From the NCBI RefSeq assembly GCF_026810505.1, contig NZ_CP101750.1, forward strand, positions 3,625,254-3,689,253: a DNA stretch of 64,000 nucleotides. Reading direction: 5' to 3'. The notes under the pieces were generated by a model. The model was not told the DNA's origin. It searched no databases and saw only the letters and a list, made by a program, of their open reading frames with translations. Every line of letters starts with the position of its first letter. Positions within the stretch are counted from its first letter, which is position 1. The DNA is from Streptomyces sp. Je 1-369 (GTDB taxonomy: Bacteria; Actinomycetota; Actinomycetes; Streptomycetales; Streptomycetaceae). A program made the position numbers and the translations under genes. Below, in pieces: positions 34,450 to 43,207 of the stretch.

Positions 34450-35970
34450 TCAGCCGCGCACTTGTCCGAGCCACTGCAGGGTCCGCATGATCTCCGCGGG
34501 GAACGGATGCCCGGGCCCGTGCAGCACCTCCGCGTCGTGCAGCAGCCGCGCGAGCGTGTCGTGGGCGGCGGTCCGGTCGCCGAGGGCGAGGAGCAGGTGG
34601 CCGATGCGGCGGCGGATCTCCAGGGACTGGCGGCGGTCGTCCGTCGCGTACTGGTTCTCGTAGTAGGGGAGCAGCGAGCGGTACTCGGCGAGCGCGGCCG
34701 CCGGTTCGCCGAGCTGCTCCAGGCACTGCGCGGCCTCGTACCGGAACTGGAGCGAGTGCGGGTCCGCCTGCCCGGACTCGGCGGCACGCTCGTCGGCGAG
34801 GCGGCGCAGCTCGGGCAGGGCGCGGCGGTACTGGCCGTCGTCCATGAGCGTCGCCGCGTACTGCTTGCGCAGGGTGCGGACGACGGGTGAGTGCTCGCCG
34901 TGCTTGGCGGCGGCGGCCGGGAGGATCGCGCCGAGGATGTCGACGGCCTGGGTGATGCGGCCCTCGCCGAGGAGCCGCTTGACGTCGTCGACGGCGCGGG
35001 CGACGTCCTGCTGGGGCGCGGCGCCCGGCGGCCGGGACGGCATGTCGGGGGCGGCGGCGGGCGTCGCGGCCCGGTCCGGCCACGGCGCGTGCGGGCGCAG
35101 GAAGGGGCGGGTGGGGTCGAGCGGGCGGCCGGAGGGGATGCCGCGGGCGGGAAGCAGCGGCGCCAGTTCCTCGTAGACCTCCTGGGCGCTGCCGTGGCGG
35201 TGCTGGGGGTCCTTGGCGAGCAGCCGCAGGACGAGGGCCTCCAGGGCCTCCGGCACTTCGGGGCGCAGGCGGCGGACCGGCAGCGGCGGTTCGTAGAGGT
35301 GGCGGTGGAGGACGCCGAGCGCGGTGGAGCCGGAGAACGGGACGTCGCCGCTGAGGAGTTCGTGCAGGAGCACGCCGAGTGCGTACAGGTCGGTGTACGG
35401 GCCGACGGCTCCGCCCATCGCCTGTTCCGGCGCCATGTAGGCGGGGCTGCCGATCGGGGAGCCGGTGTGGGTGAGGCGGGTGGTGTCCGTGTCCATCACG
35501 GAGGCGATGCCGAGGTCGAGGATGCTGACGGTGCCGTCCTGCTTGACCATGACGTTCCGCGGCTTGAGGTCGCGGTGCACGATCGGTACGGCGTGGACGG
35601 CGGAGAGCACGGCACACAGCTGGGCGGCGATCGCGACGGCCCACTGCCAGGGGTAGGGGTCGTGCTCGGCGAGGTGGTCGCCGAGGTCCGCGCCGTCGAC
35701 GTACTGCATGACGAGGTAGAGGTCCTCGCCCTCGCTGCCCGCGTCGTGCACGGTGACCAGGCCCGGGTGGTCGACCTGCGCGGTGACGCGGCACTCGCGC
35801 ACGAACCGGCGGCGCAGCTCCTCGGCCTCGGCGCCCGCGACCCGGTCGGGGCGGAGCAGCTTCACGGCGACGCGGCGGTCCAGGCGCTGGTCGTACGCCG
35901 TCCAGACCTGGCCCATGCCGCCCTGGCCGATGAGGGTGGAGAGTTCGTAGCGCCCCGCGACGACGCGCAC
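34450..35970 (-). CDS. eukaryotic-type Ser/Thr protein kinase with TPR-like C terminus
   Basis: 506 residues starting GTG, 2 bases after the stop of the upstream membrane-protein gene. Kinase domain 1 to about 270: G-loop 'LIGQGGMGQVW', Lys in 'RVAVKLLRPD', catalytic 'VHRDLKPRNVMV', metal site 'ILDLGIASV' (D-L-G rather than D-F-G) and 'SPAYMAPEQAMGG'. A Pro-rich linker follows (about 280-310), then helical repeats to the end ('YAATLMDDGQYRRALPELRR', 'YEAAQCLEQLGEPAAALAEY'), TPR-like. No membrane helix, so it is probably cytosolic and may be recruited by the membrane protein encoded just upstream. Confidence 0.9.
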   Translation of the reverse strand: MRVVAGRYELSTLIGQGGMGQVWTAYDQRLDRRVAVKLLRPDRVAGAEAEELRRRFVRECRVTAQVDHPGLVTVHDAGSEGEDLYLVMQYVDGADLGDHLAEHDPYPWQWAVAIAAQLCAVLSAVHAVPIVHRDLKPRNVMVKQDGTVSILDLGIASVMDTDTTRLTHTGSPIGSPAYMAPEQAMGGAVGPYTDLYALGVLLHELLSGDVPFSGSTALGVLHRHLYEPPLPVRRLRPEVPEALEALVLRLLAKDPQHRHGSAQEVYEELAPLLPARGIPSGRPLDPTRPFLRPHAPWPDRAATPAAAPDMPSRPPGAAPQQDVARAVDDVKRLLGEGRITQAVDILGAILPAAAAKHGEHSPVVRTLRKQYAATLMDDGQYRRALPELRRLADERAAESGQADPHSLQFRYEAAQCLEQLGEPAAALAEYRSLLPYYENQYATDDRRQSLEIRRRIGHLLLALGDRTAAHDTLARLLHDAEVLHGPGHPFPAEIMRTLQWLGQVRG

Positions 35971-35972
35971 GG

Positions 35973-36659
35973 TCAGTTGCCGCCTTCCTGCTTGCGCAGG
36001 TAGTCGCTCAGCTCGTCGAGCTCGGCACGGACCTGGTCGATGCGGACGGGGGCGGGGCGCGCGGGTGCGGGGGCCGGGGCGTGCGGCGGCGGGGTGTGAC
36101 CGAGCTGGTGGCCGAGTTGGTGGCCGAGCTGGGTGGGCTGGAGGTGGATCGGGCCCGGAGCGGGTGCGGGGGCGGTCTGCTGCGGGTAGCCGTACGAGGC
36201 CTGCGGCTGCTGAGGTACGTACCCCGTGTACTGCTGCGGCTGGGGCTGTTGAGACGGCTGCGGCTGGGGCTGGTGAGACGGCTGCGGCTGGGGCTGGTGA
36301 GACGGCTGCGGTCGGCGGTACGGGCTGAAGTGGCGGATGTCCCCGTACAGGTAATAGGCGACGGCGGCCACCATCGTGCAGAGCATGACCACCATGCCCG
36401 CGCTGCCCGGGCCCTGGAACTCGTCCTCCCCCGGGTCGGCGCCGACGAGGGCGATGGCCAGGACGTCGAGCGCCGTCACGACGCCGAAGAGGGCCCAGTT
36501 GTGGGCCTTGCGCGTCACGAGGGCGAGCCGCAGCATCGCGGCCCACGCCAGCAGGCCGCACGTGAGCACCGTGAGCACCACGAACATCACGCGCAGCGTC
36601 ACATGCGTCCCCCTGGAAGGGGGGTGCGGGTGCTGCGGCGCATAGCCGTGGCCGTGCAT
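35973..36659 (-). CDS. membrane protein with Gln/Pro-rich tail, upstream of the kinase
   Basis: 228 residues. Three hydrophobic segments (about 25-45, 55-75 and 88-105) are followed by a Gln/Pro/His-rich disordered tail with repeated 'QPQPQPSHQ' and 'LGHQLGHQLGH', and a final helix 'IDQVRAELDELSDYLRKQEG'. The kinase start lies 2 bases after its stop, so the two are co-expressed. It is probably a membrane anchor or substrate for the kinase. The tail lacks Ser/Thr except in the S-H-Q and S-Q-Q motifs. I cannot name a family. Confidence 0.7.
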   Translation of the reverse strand: MHGHGYAPQHPHPPSRGTHVTLRVMFVVLTVLTCGLLAWAAMLRLALVTRKAHNWALFGVVTALDVLAIALVGADPGEDEFQGPGSAGMVVMLCTMVAAVAYYLYGDIRHFSPYRRPQPSHQPQPQPSHQPQPQPSQQPQPQQYTGYVPQQPQASYGYPQQTAPAPAPGPIHLQPTQLGHQLGHQLGHTPPPHAPAPAPARPAPVRIDQVRAELDELSDYLRKQEGGN

Positions 36660-36759
36660 GGCTGCTCCTGTTGCCTGTTGAACGAACGGGTGAGGGTTCG
36701 AGCGTATAGGCCGACCGCGACGACGGGTCCCGGGTTGTACCGAACCGTTGTCGTACTGG

Positions 36760-38874
36760 TCACGCGCCCCCGTGCGGAAGGGTTCCCTCCGTCAGTCCGT
36801 CGTGCATGCCGCGCACCAGGCGGTCGCCGAGCAGGGCCGCGTGGCGCACGGTGTCCTCGAACGCGGCGAGGCGGCGGAACCGCTCGCTGTACCCGCGCTG
36901 TCCGGCGAGCGGGAGGCGGGGCAGCTGGAGGCGGCGGACGTCGAGCCGGGCGGACGTCGACGCGTAGCTGCTGGCCTGGCGGTGGTTGGCGGTGCCGCGC
37001 AGGAACCCGGCGAGGAACCACGGGTCGAGCGCGGCGGGGTCCGGGCGCAGCAGGGCGAGGCCGCGGCCGAGGGCGGCGCCCGCGGTGGCCTCGTCGATCA
37101 CGCGGGCGGCGGTGCCGCCGCCGAACACGGGGACGACGACGTCGCCGGGGGCGGTACGCACGGACTCGACGTCGTCCGAACTGTTGACGCCTTCGTGGGC
37201 GGTGCCCGAGGGCGCGGCGCCCGTCAGTACGTCGTGGTCGGTGAGGACGGGCGTGCCGCCGGGGCCTTCGCCGGTGCCGGTGTGCAGGGTGAGGGCGCCG
37301 GCGCGGGCCAGTTCGCCGACGGTGGTGAGGGGCGGCCTGGGGATGCCTTCGGTCCCGGCCGGGGTGAGGTCGTCCGGCGGGGGCGCGAGGTCGGCGGCCC
37401 TGCGCAGCGCCTCGCCCAGCCCGTACCGGACGGTCAGGAGCTCCGTGCCGTCCCCGGCCGCGGTGGGCGGCGGCAGGTGGCGTGCGGGCGCCAGGTCGAC
37501 CTCGTCGCCGAGGAGTTCGAGCACCGGGACGCTGCGGGCGGTGCCGGGCCGCTCGTCGAGCGTGCCGTGCCGTTCGACGTGCTCCCAGGCGTCGAGCACG
37601 GCGTCCTGCACGGCGGGCCACAGCTGCTTGTCGCGCCCGTCGGCGGCCAGGACACCGCCCGCCTCCACGAGCAGCAGCTCGGGCGCTGGCCGCGCCGCCG
37701 GACCCGGCTTGCGCAGGACCCAGATGTGCAGGGGCAGGTTGTACGGGGGTGCGGCCCCGGCGGGCAGGGCGATGACGGCGCGCAGGGCGCCGCGGCGCAG
37801 CAGGTCGGCGCGGATACGGCGCCCCGAGCGGCGGGACGCGGCGGCGGGCGGCATCAGGAGGACGGCGGTGCCGCCGTCGACGAGTCGGGCCAACGCGTGC
37901 TGCACCCAGGCGAGTTCGGACTCGGAGCGGGCGGGGAAGCCGTACTCCCAGCGGGGGTCGTAGGCCAGTTCGTCGTGGCCCCAGTTGCGTTCGTTGAACG
38001 GCGGGTGGCAGAGCACGGCCTCGGCCTTGCGGTCGTCGTAGGCGTCGGCGCGCAGGGTGTCGGCGGCCATGGTGCGCACGGTCGCGTCGGAGTGCAGGGC
38101 CAGGCGCAGCGCGGTGAGCGCGGCGAGCTCCGGGGAGCTGTCCTGGCCGTACAGGTACTGGTCGGGGCGCGGCGGTACGGCGCGCAGCAGGGCGCCGGTG
38201 CCGCAGGCGGGGTCGAGGACGGTGCGGGCGGGGCCGGTGCCGGCGGCACTCCCGGCGGCTGCCGCGCTCCCGGCGATCCGTGCCATCAGCTCGGCGGGGC
38301 CCGTCGGAGTGAGCGTGTACTGGCGGGGGTTGGCGTCGGTCTGCCGACCGAGCAGGAACTCGTACGTCTGCTTGGCGCCCAGCTCGGACGCGAGCTCGGC
38401 GGCGCCGCGCAGCAGCGGGACGGACGGCAGGAGTTCGGCGGCCGTCGGAACCCGGACGGCACGCCGCCGCCGCACACCGAACCGCATCGCGACCGTCTCG
38501 TCGAGCGCGTCCGGCAGGAGCTGCGCCATCCGCTCGTCGGAGACGGCGCTCACGGCGAGCCAGTCGGTGGGCCTGTCGCGGAGCAGGAGCAGGGCGCAGC
38601 CGGTGTGCAGGAGGGCGGTGACGGGTCCCGCGGGGTGCCCCGCGAGCTGCTGCCAGACACGTTCGCGGAGGGGGACCTCGACGAGTTTGCCCTGGGCGCG
38701 CAGCCAGTGTTCGACCTGGGCGAGCGCGAAGGAGGGGCTGGTCTCGGTGCCGCCGACCGGTTTGGGGAAGTCGCCATGCCTGCGGCGCCAGTTGCTGACG
38801 GCCGCCCGGCCGACTCCCGCGAGACGGGCGATTCCGGCGGCGGTGACCTCGGTCGTGTCGTTCCGCGGCGTCAT
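36760..38874 (-). CDS. N-6 DNA methylase-like protein with N-terminal HTH
   Basis: 704 residues. Residues 1-45 form an HTH ('TAAGIARLAGVGRAAVSNWR'). A HsdM-like methylase core spans about 150-430 with the SAM motif 'VLDPACGTGALLRA' (about 219). Motif IV, normally N/D/S-P-P-Y/F, reads 'CHPPFNERNWG' (about 288), with His in the catalytic position. The remainder resembles a target-recognition domain of HsdS type ('LTTVGELARAGALTL', 'GDVVVPVFGGG'). No restriction or specificity gene is adjacent. It may bind DNA and SAM without methylating, act as a regulator, or use a non-standard site. Confidence 0.8.
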   Translation of the reverse strand: MTPRNDTTEVTAAGIARLAGVGRAAVSNWRRRHGDFPKPVGGTETSPSFALAQVEHWLRAQGKLVEVPLRERVWQQLAGHPAGPVTALLHTGCALLLLRDRPTDWLAVSAVSDERMAQLLPDALDETVAMRFGVRRRRAVRVPTAAELLPSVPLLRGAAELASELGAKQTYEFLLGRQTDANPRQYTLTPTGPAELMARIAGSAAAAGSAAGTGPARTVLDPACGTGALLRAVPPRPDQYLYGQDSSPELAALTALRLALHSDATVRTMAADTLRADAYDDRKAEAVLCHPPFNERNWGHDELAYDPRWEYGFPARSESELAWVQHALARLVDGGTAVLLMPPAAASRRSGRRIRADLLRRGALRAVIALPAGAAPPYNLPLHIWVLRKPGPAARPAPELLLVEAGGVLAADGRDKQLWPAVQDAVLDAWEHVERHGTLDERPGTARSVPVLELLGDEVDLAPARHLPPPTAAGDGTELLTVRYGLGEALRRAADLAPPPDDLTPAGTEGIPRPPLTTVGELARAGALTLHTGTGEGPGGTPVLTDHDVLTGAAPSGTAHEGVNSSDDVESVRTAPGDVVVPVFGGGTAARVIDEATAGAALGRGLALLRPDPAALDPWFLAGFLRGTANHRQASSYASTSARLDVRRLQLPRLPLAGQRGYSERFRRLAAFEDTVRHAALLGDRLVRGMHDGLTEGTLPHGGA

Positions 38875-39051
38875 CTGGTGGCTCCCCTCGAACGCGCGGG
38901 GTCAGTCGCGCGGCGTCGAGCATACCCAGCGAACGGGCGCACGGACCGTTTCACGCCCGTTAACCCATGATCCACGATTCCTCGTGTTGACTCGGTTCAC
39001 ACGCACCTGGTCTGATGTTCACCACCGAACGAGTTCCCTGGGGGGATTTCC

Positions 39052-39861
39052 ATGCGTCACCGCCGTCACCGCCGTCACCACCTGCGCCGCACCGCCGCCG
39101 TCGCGGCCGCCGTCGTCGCCGCGACCGTCGGCCTCACGGCCTGCGGCACGGAGTCGGGCAAGGCGTCCGAGTCCGGCAAGCCGAAGGAGCCCTTCGAGGG
39201 CATGAGCGGCACCGAGATCGTCGACAAGGCCGTCGAAGCGACGAAGGGCGCCACGTCGCTCCGGCTCGCGGGCGACATCGACGACGACGAGACCGGCCGC
39301 ATGAAGATGGACCTGGCCCTCGACACCTCGGGCAAGTGCGCGGGCACCATGTCGATGGCCGACGAGGGTTCGTTCGACCTGATCGTCCCCGGCAACGGCA
39401 CGGTCTACATGAAGTACGACGAGAAGTTCCTGCGCTCGCAGAGCAAGGGCGAGCCGGAGGACCAGACGGCGGCGGCGGTCGAGATGCTCGCCGACCGCTG
39501 GTCGAAGACGAAGGCGTCGGGCGCCGACGCGAAGGACATCGCGGGCATGTGCGACCTCGACGACCTGCTCAAGGAGTTCGAGGGCGAGATCAACTCGAAC
39601 GCCCGCAGGGGCACGACGACGGAGCTCGACGGCACCCCCGCGATCAAGATCGACGCGCACGACGCGGAGGAGAAGTACACGATCTACGTCGCCACCGAGG
39701 GCAAGCCGTACTTGCTGAAGATCATCGACGCGGAGGCAACGAAGTCTGCGGGGGCTGAGAAGACCGCGCCGGAGCACCTCACCTTCAGCGAGTACGACAA
39801 GCCGGTGAAGACGACGCCTCCGGCGGGGAAGGTCATCGACCTGGACAAGCTGGGCGCGTGA
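39052..39861 (+). CDS. lipoprotein of LolA/LppX-like fold
   Basis: 269 residues. A His/Arg-rich start ('MRHRRHRRHHLRR') precedes the hydrophobic signal and lipobox 'GLTACGT' (Cys about residue 31). The mature part has 'LRLAGDIDDDETGRMKMDLA', the beta-strand rhythm of mycobacterial LppX/LprG and LolA-like lipid carriers, and ends 'PPAGKVIDLDKLGA'. Many such genes occur in Streptomyces, and some bind lipids or act as accessory transport factors. No partner gene is adjacent. The spacer to the divergent methylase holds both promoters. Confidence 0.8.
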   Translation: MRHRRHRRHHLRRTAAVAAAVVAATVGLTACGTESGKASESGKPKEPFEGMSGTEIVDKAVEATKGATSLRLAGDIDDDETGRMKMDLALDTSGKCAGTMSMADEGSFDLIVPGNGTVYMKYDEKFLRSQSKGEPEDQTAAAVEMLADRWSKTKASGADAKDIAGMCDLDDLLKEFEGEINSNARRGTTTELDGTPAIKIDAHDAEEKYTIYVATEGKPYLLKIIDAEATKSAGAEKTAPEHLTFSEYDKPVKTTPPAGKVIDLDKLGA

Positions 39862-39876
39862 CGGGCCCGTCGGGCC

Positions 39877-40626
39877 TCAGACCGTGTGCCGCACCCACAC
39901 GTTCGGCTCGACGTACACGCCGTACCCGCGCTCCGCTTCACAGTGCACGGGTACCAGCGCCCCCGGCACCTCGACCGGCCCCTCCGTGTCGAACGGCAGC
40001 CCGGTCCACTCGCGCCACTGCGCGGTCGACCCGGACACGGTCATGGAGGCGTGCGCGACCTTCTCTATGACGCCGCCTGCCCGCACGTGCACGCGCAGCC
40101 ACGGGTCGTGCGGCAGGCCGTCCTCGCGGGTGCGGTACGCGTACTCGTCGATCTGCGCGTCCGGTTCGAGGTGCTTGGCGTTGGGCCGCACGGGGGCGAC
40201 GACCTCGGTGAAGCCGTGCGCACGGGCGTTGTCCCGCATCGCGTCGAGCATCCGCCCGGAAAGACCCCTGCCCCGAGCCGTCTCGTCGACGGTTATCTCG
40301 ATGGCGCTCACGGTGTCGGCCTCCTTGCCGTGGCGCAGGTCGGAGAAGGCCCACAGCAGGACCTGGTCCCAGCCTCCGTCGGGCAGTTCACCGGCACCGC
40401 GGGCGCGCAGCGCGAACGGCACGCTGAAGGCCCGGGCGACGACCTTGCCACCGGCGTCCTCGTCGGTGGCGACCAGGACGTACTCCGGCAGATCCTTGAC
40501 GATCCGCCCGATCAGCGACCACCCGACGGGGTCGTGGAGGATGAACTCCGGCCAGTCCTCGGCCATGTTCCACAGCGGGTCCGTGAGCTCCGGTCGCTCG
40601 ACGAGAGTCGTGATCTTGAGGTTCAT
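39877..40626 (-). CDS. GNAT-type N-acetyltransferase-like protein
   Basis: 249 residues. The acetyl-CoA loop is 'VDETARGRGLSGRMLDAMRD' (Q/R-x-x-G-x-G/A pattern as R-G-R-G-L-S), at about 130-150. 'MNLKITTLVERPELTDPLWN' begins the protein, and an unusual C-terminal extension ('VWVRHTV') follows a beta-rich region. The start is at ATG 40626; the in-frame start at 40686 lies beyond normal family length. The substrate is unknown. It is convergent with the lipoprotein gene, 15 bases between stops. Confidence 0.82.
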   Translation of the reverse strand: MNLKITTLVERPELTDPLWNMAEDWPEFILHDPVGWSLIGRIVKDLPEYVLVATDEDAGGKVVARAFSVPFALRARGAGELPDGGWDQVLLWAFSDLRHGKEADTVSAIEITVDETARGRGLSGRMLDAMRDNARAHGFTEVVAPVRPNAKHLEPDAQIDEYAYRTREDGLPHDPWLRVHVRAGGVIEKVAHASMTVSGSTAQWREWTGLPFDTEGPVEVPGALVPVHCEAERGYGVYVEPNVWVRHTV

Positions 40627-40789
40627 GGGTCGGGACGGTACGGGGTCCGCGCGGCGGGCGGTAGCGGTTATTGTCCGCGGGCCCATGGGAGCCGGGCCGC
40701 AGCCCTCCGTACGGGTACGTCACCCATAGACTCCGGGGGCTACAGGGCGAGATCGCCGCATATGGCACGACGTGACGAGAGGGGATGCC

Positions 40790-41155
40790 ATGTCGCAGAC
40801 CGAGGGTGCCCGTCTGTTCCGCGCATCATGGATCGCGGGCGTGCGGAAGCACTTTCCGGGTGAGCCGAAGCCGGGCTACGTGACCCCCTGGGAAGAAACG
40901 CCGGAGTGGGAGCGGCAGGCCGCGGGGGCGGTGTACGAGCAGGTGCGGCAGTTCCTCGAACTCAGCGGAGGCCACGCCTCGCGTCTGAACCGTGAGCAGA
41001 AGAGCCGGTTCGTGGCGACGGCCTGGACGGCGCAGATGTTCAAGCACTTCGAGGACCCGAAGCCGGGTTACGTGGCCGACTGGCCCGACCTCCCCGAGTG
41101 GCAGCAGCAGACCGACGCGGACATTTTTGAAGCCATCGAGGACGCAACCGCCTGA
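40790..41155 (+). CDS. small protein with two tandem HF-x-x-P-K-P-G-Y repeats
   Basis: 121 residues. 'KHFPGEPKPGYVTPWEETPE' and 'KHFEDPKPGYVADWPDLPEW' are two copies of one unit, about 65 residues apart, each followed by E-R-Q or Q-Q-Q. Each unit probably folds separately around conserved Trp and Pro residues. I chose ATG 40790 because GAGAGGGG lies upstream; a GTG at 40772 is possible. No signal or membrane helix. I do not recognise a named function. Confidence 0.72.
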   Translation: MSQTEGARLFRASWIAGVRKHFPGEPKPGYVTPWEETPEWERQAAGAVYEQVRQFLELSGGHASRLNREQKSRFVATAWTAQMFKHFEDPKPGYVADWPDLPEWQQQTDADIFEAIEDATA

Positions 41156-41195
41156 CGGCAGGCGGCGGACGGCGGACGCATGGTTGGGCTTGGGG

Positions 41196-41939
41196 TCAGC
41201 GGGCGTGGAAGCGGGGCGGGGCCTCTGTCGGGGCCGTGCCCGATGGGAGTTTCTCGGTCGGGCACGTCGTGAGGACCTTCCTCATGGCGTCGCGTTCCGC
41301 GCCGGTCACCCACACCCCGTACTTCTTCTTCACCGCGACCTGCCCGGCCACGTACGTGCAGCGGTAGCCCTTGTTCGGGGGCAGCCACGTCGCCGTGTCG
41401 CCATCGCCCTTGCCGCGGTTGGGGCCCGCGTCGACGGCGAGGAGGTTCAGCGGGTCGTTGGCGAACGCTATGCGTTTGGCGGGCTCCCACTGGAACGCGC
41501 CCTTCTGCCAGGCGTCGGAGAGCGCCACGAGGTGGTCGATGTCGACTTGGCTGCGGCCGCGCCGGAACGTCACTTCCTTCCCCGTGTACGGGTCGGGCGC
41601 GAGCTTCCCGGACGCCACCCGGCAGTCGCCGCCCTGGTACGTCACGTCCTTGAGGTCCCGCTTCAGGATGTCGTCCCGGGTCGGGCAGCGGTTCGAGTCC
41701 GTGTCGGCCCACGCCGTGCCGAACCGGCTCCGCTCGTAACCGGTCTTGGGGGCGCGGCCCTTGACGGTGAGCGTGTCGACGGCGGCGAGTGCGGACCCCG
41801 CCTTGGCGTCGGGGCCTGCGGCGCCGCCCTCCCCCTTCTTGTCCTTGGTGCCGGTCTCGCAGCCGGTGAGGAGCGCGGGCACGGTGAGGAGGGCGAGGAG
41901 CGCCGAAGCGGTACGTCGGTTGATGCGTCGTCGGTTCAC
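41196..41939 (-). CDS. HNH-family nuclease lipoprotein (GmrSD C-terminal / DUF1524 type)
   Basis: 247 residues from a GTG that overlaps the MOSC stop by four bases. The signal ends in the lipobox 'LLTGCET' (Cys about residue 26), so the nuclease is exported and anchored. The catalytic region at about 130-200 has 'VDIDHLVALSDAWQKGA' (D-x-D-H) and 'NDPLNLLAVDAGPNRGKGD' (N...N), the beta-beta-alpha-metal HNH signature. The next Cys pair in 'YRCTYV' and 'TTCPTEK' may form a disulfide. Probable roles are extracellular DNA turnover or defence against competing DNA. Confidence 0.85.
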   Translation of the reverse strand: MNRRRINRRTASALLALLTVPALLTGCETGTKDKKGEGGAAGPDAKAGSALAAVDTLTVKGRAPKTGYERSRFGTAWADTDSNRCPTRDDILKRDLKDVTYQGGDCRVASGKLAPDPYTGKEVTFRRGRSQVDIDHLVALSDAWQKGAFQWEPAKRIAFANDPLNLLAVDAGPNRGKGDGDTATWLPPNKGYRCTYVAGQVAVKKKYGVWVTGAERDAMRKVLTTCPTEKLPSGTAPTEAPPRFHAR

Positions 41940-42643
41940 CGGACTACCACCGTGTCGCCGAGGGCCAGCGGGGCGGGCGCCACGATGTCCGTGTGGATGC
42001 CGATGCACATGCCGCGGGCGGTGGTGAGGGTCTTCAGGACGCGGTTGTCCGCGGGGAGGCCGGGCTGGGCCTGGGTCACCATGACGCACCGTTTCACGCG
42101 CTTGCTGACGCGCAGCAGCAAGGGTTCGCGGCCCTCGCCCCCGCCGAGGGCGATCTCACAGCCCACCCAGTCCTCCTCGATCCACGGCTCGTCGGTCTCC
42201 ACGACGATGTTCTTGCGCAGGCGTCGTACGTCGACGGGGCCGGGGTCGCCGAGGAGGTCGCCGAGTGCGCGCAGCGAGGCGGTGCCGACGAGGGAGACGG
42301 CGGAGACGTCCTTGTGGAAGTCGTCCCCCTCCTCACGGAGCAACTGGACGCCCTCGCCGAAACGTTCCGGGATGCGCGGGTCGCCGGGGCGCAGCTCGGC
42401 GCCGTCGGGTGCGAGGACGACGGGGGTGCCGTCACCGTCGTAGACCGCCCGGTGTTCGAGCATCCCGGGTGTCCGGCGGAACCGCTCGTGGTTCTTTCCG
42501 CTGGCCAGCTTGCCGTCGGGGTACCGCAGGGCCCACAGCCGGTCGCCGACGACGCCGGCCGCGCCGAAGTCCAGCCGGTCGTGCGCGTCGCCGAGCATCG
42601 ACTTCACCGGAAACCGGTGCAGACCCACGACTTGGAACGTCAC
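41936..42643 (-). CDS. MOSC domain protein (molybdenum cofactor sulfurase C-terminal type)
   Basis: 235 residues. An N-terminal MOSC-N beta barrel ('LHRFPVKSMLGDAHD', 'GVVGDRLWALRYPDG') is followed by the MOSC domain with the conserved Cys in 'KRVKRCVMVTQAQPG' and 'CIGIHTDIVAPAPLALGDTV'. Related proteins such as YcbX and YiiM detoxify N-hydroxylated bases or bind Mo cofactor; the exact substrate is open. The stop overlaps the nuclease start. The upstream 62 bases include a hairpin shared with the divergent small-lipoprotein gene. Confidence 0.87.
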   Translation of the reverse strand: MTFQVVGLHRFPVKSMLGDAHDRLDFGAAGVVGDRLWALRYPDGKLASGKNHERFRRTPGMLEHRAVYDGDGTPVVLAPDGAELRPGDPRIPERFGEGVQLLREEGDDFHKDVSAVSLVGTASLRALGDLLGDPGPVDVRRLRKNIVVETDEPWIEEDWVGCEIALGGGEGREPLLLRVSKRVKRCVMVTQAQPGLPADNRVLKTLTTARGMCIGIHTDIVAPAPLALGDTVVVR

Positions 42644-42675
42644 TGCGCTCTCCCCTCCCCGAAGATCATGAGAAT

Positions 42676-42703
42676 ATCTCCTGTTCCTTCCCTATCAGGA
42701 GAT
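42676..42703 (+). promoter_or_regulatory. hairpin that can mask the ribosome site of the next gene
   Basis: ATCTCCTG (42676-42683) is complementary to CAGGAGAT (42696-42703). The right arm is the Shine-Dalgarno, three bases before ATG 42706. In mRNA form the stem would cover it. Confidence 0.5.
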
Positions 42704-42705
42704 TC

Positions 42706-43113
42706 ATGCTCAAGCGTCTGCCGTGGCTCACCCTGCCGCTGCTCACTGTCCTCGTCCTCGGTACCACGGGGTGCGGCGCGTCCGACAGCAAAGCGTCCGA
42801 CAAGTCGCGTACTCCGTCGGCGAGCGCGCCCGCCACACCCTCCACCACGCCCAAGGGGCGCGGTCTGAAGGGACCGGCGGCGGCCCTGTACCTGAAGACG
42901 CTTCGGAAGCACTACCCGGACCTCGACCGCATCGACGACGACGCACTCGTCGCCGAGGGAGACGCGCTGTGCACGGTCCGGGGCGCGGCCATCGGCGAGC
43001 AGTTCAAGAAGTCCACGCGCCGCCTGGGTACGACCAAAGTGCAGACGTCCCGCATCATGGGCGTCGCCCACGGCCTGTGCCGCGACAAGGACGACCAGCT
43101 GTTCGACGACTGA
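42706..43113 (+). CDS. small lipoprotein, DUF732-like
   Basis: 135 residues. The signal ends in the lipobox 'LGTTGCGA' (Cys about residue 20), then comes a Ser/Pro/Thr linker. The helical domain has 'AALYLKTLRKHYPDLDRIDD' and two Cys ('GDALCTVRG', 'AHGLCRDKD') in the spacing of mycobacterial DUF732 proteins, where they form a disulfide. CAGGAG precedes the ATG but lies in a potential stem. Export and anchoring are clear. The function is unknown. Confidence 0.78.
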   Translation: MLKRLPWLTLPLLTVLVLGTTGCGASDSKASDKSRTPSASAPATPSTTPKGRGLKGPAAALYLKTLRKHYPDLDRIDDDALVAEGDALCTVRGAAIGEQFKKSTRRLGTTKVQTSRIMGVAHGLCRDKDDQLFDD

Positions 43114-43207
43114 CGATCACACGATTACCTCAGCGGTAATCGACCGTCCCCCTCTCCCCCGGCAGGATCGGTCACATCAGCCGAGCGAGCCTGTCCGAGG
43201 AGAGCCC

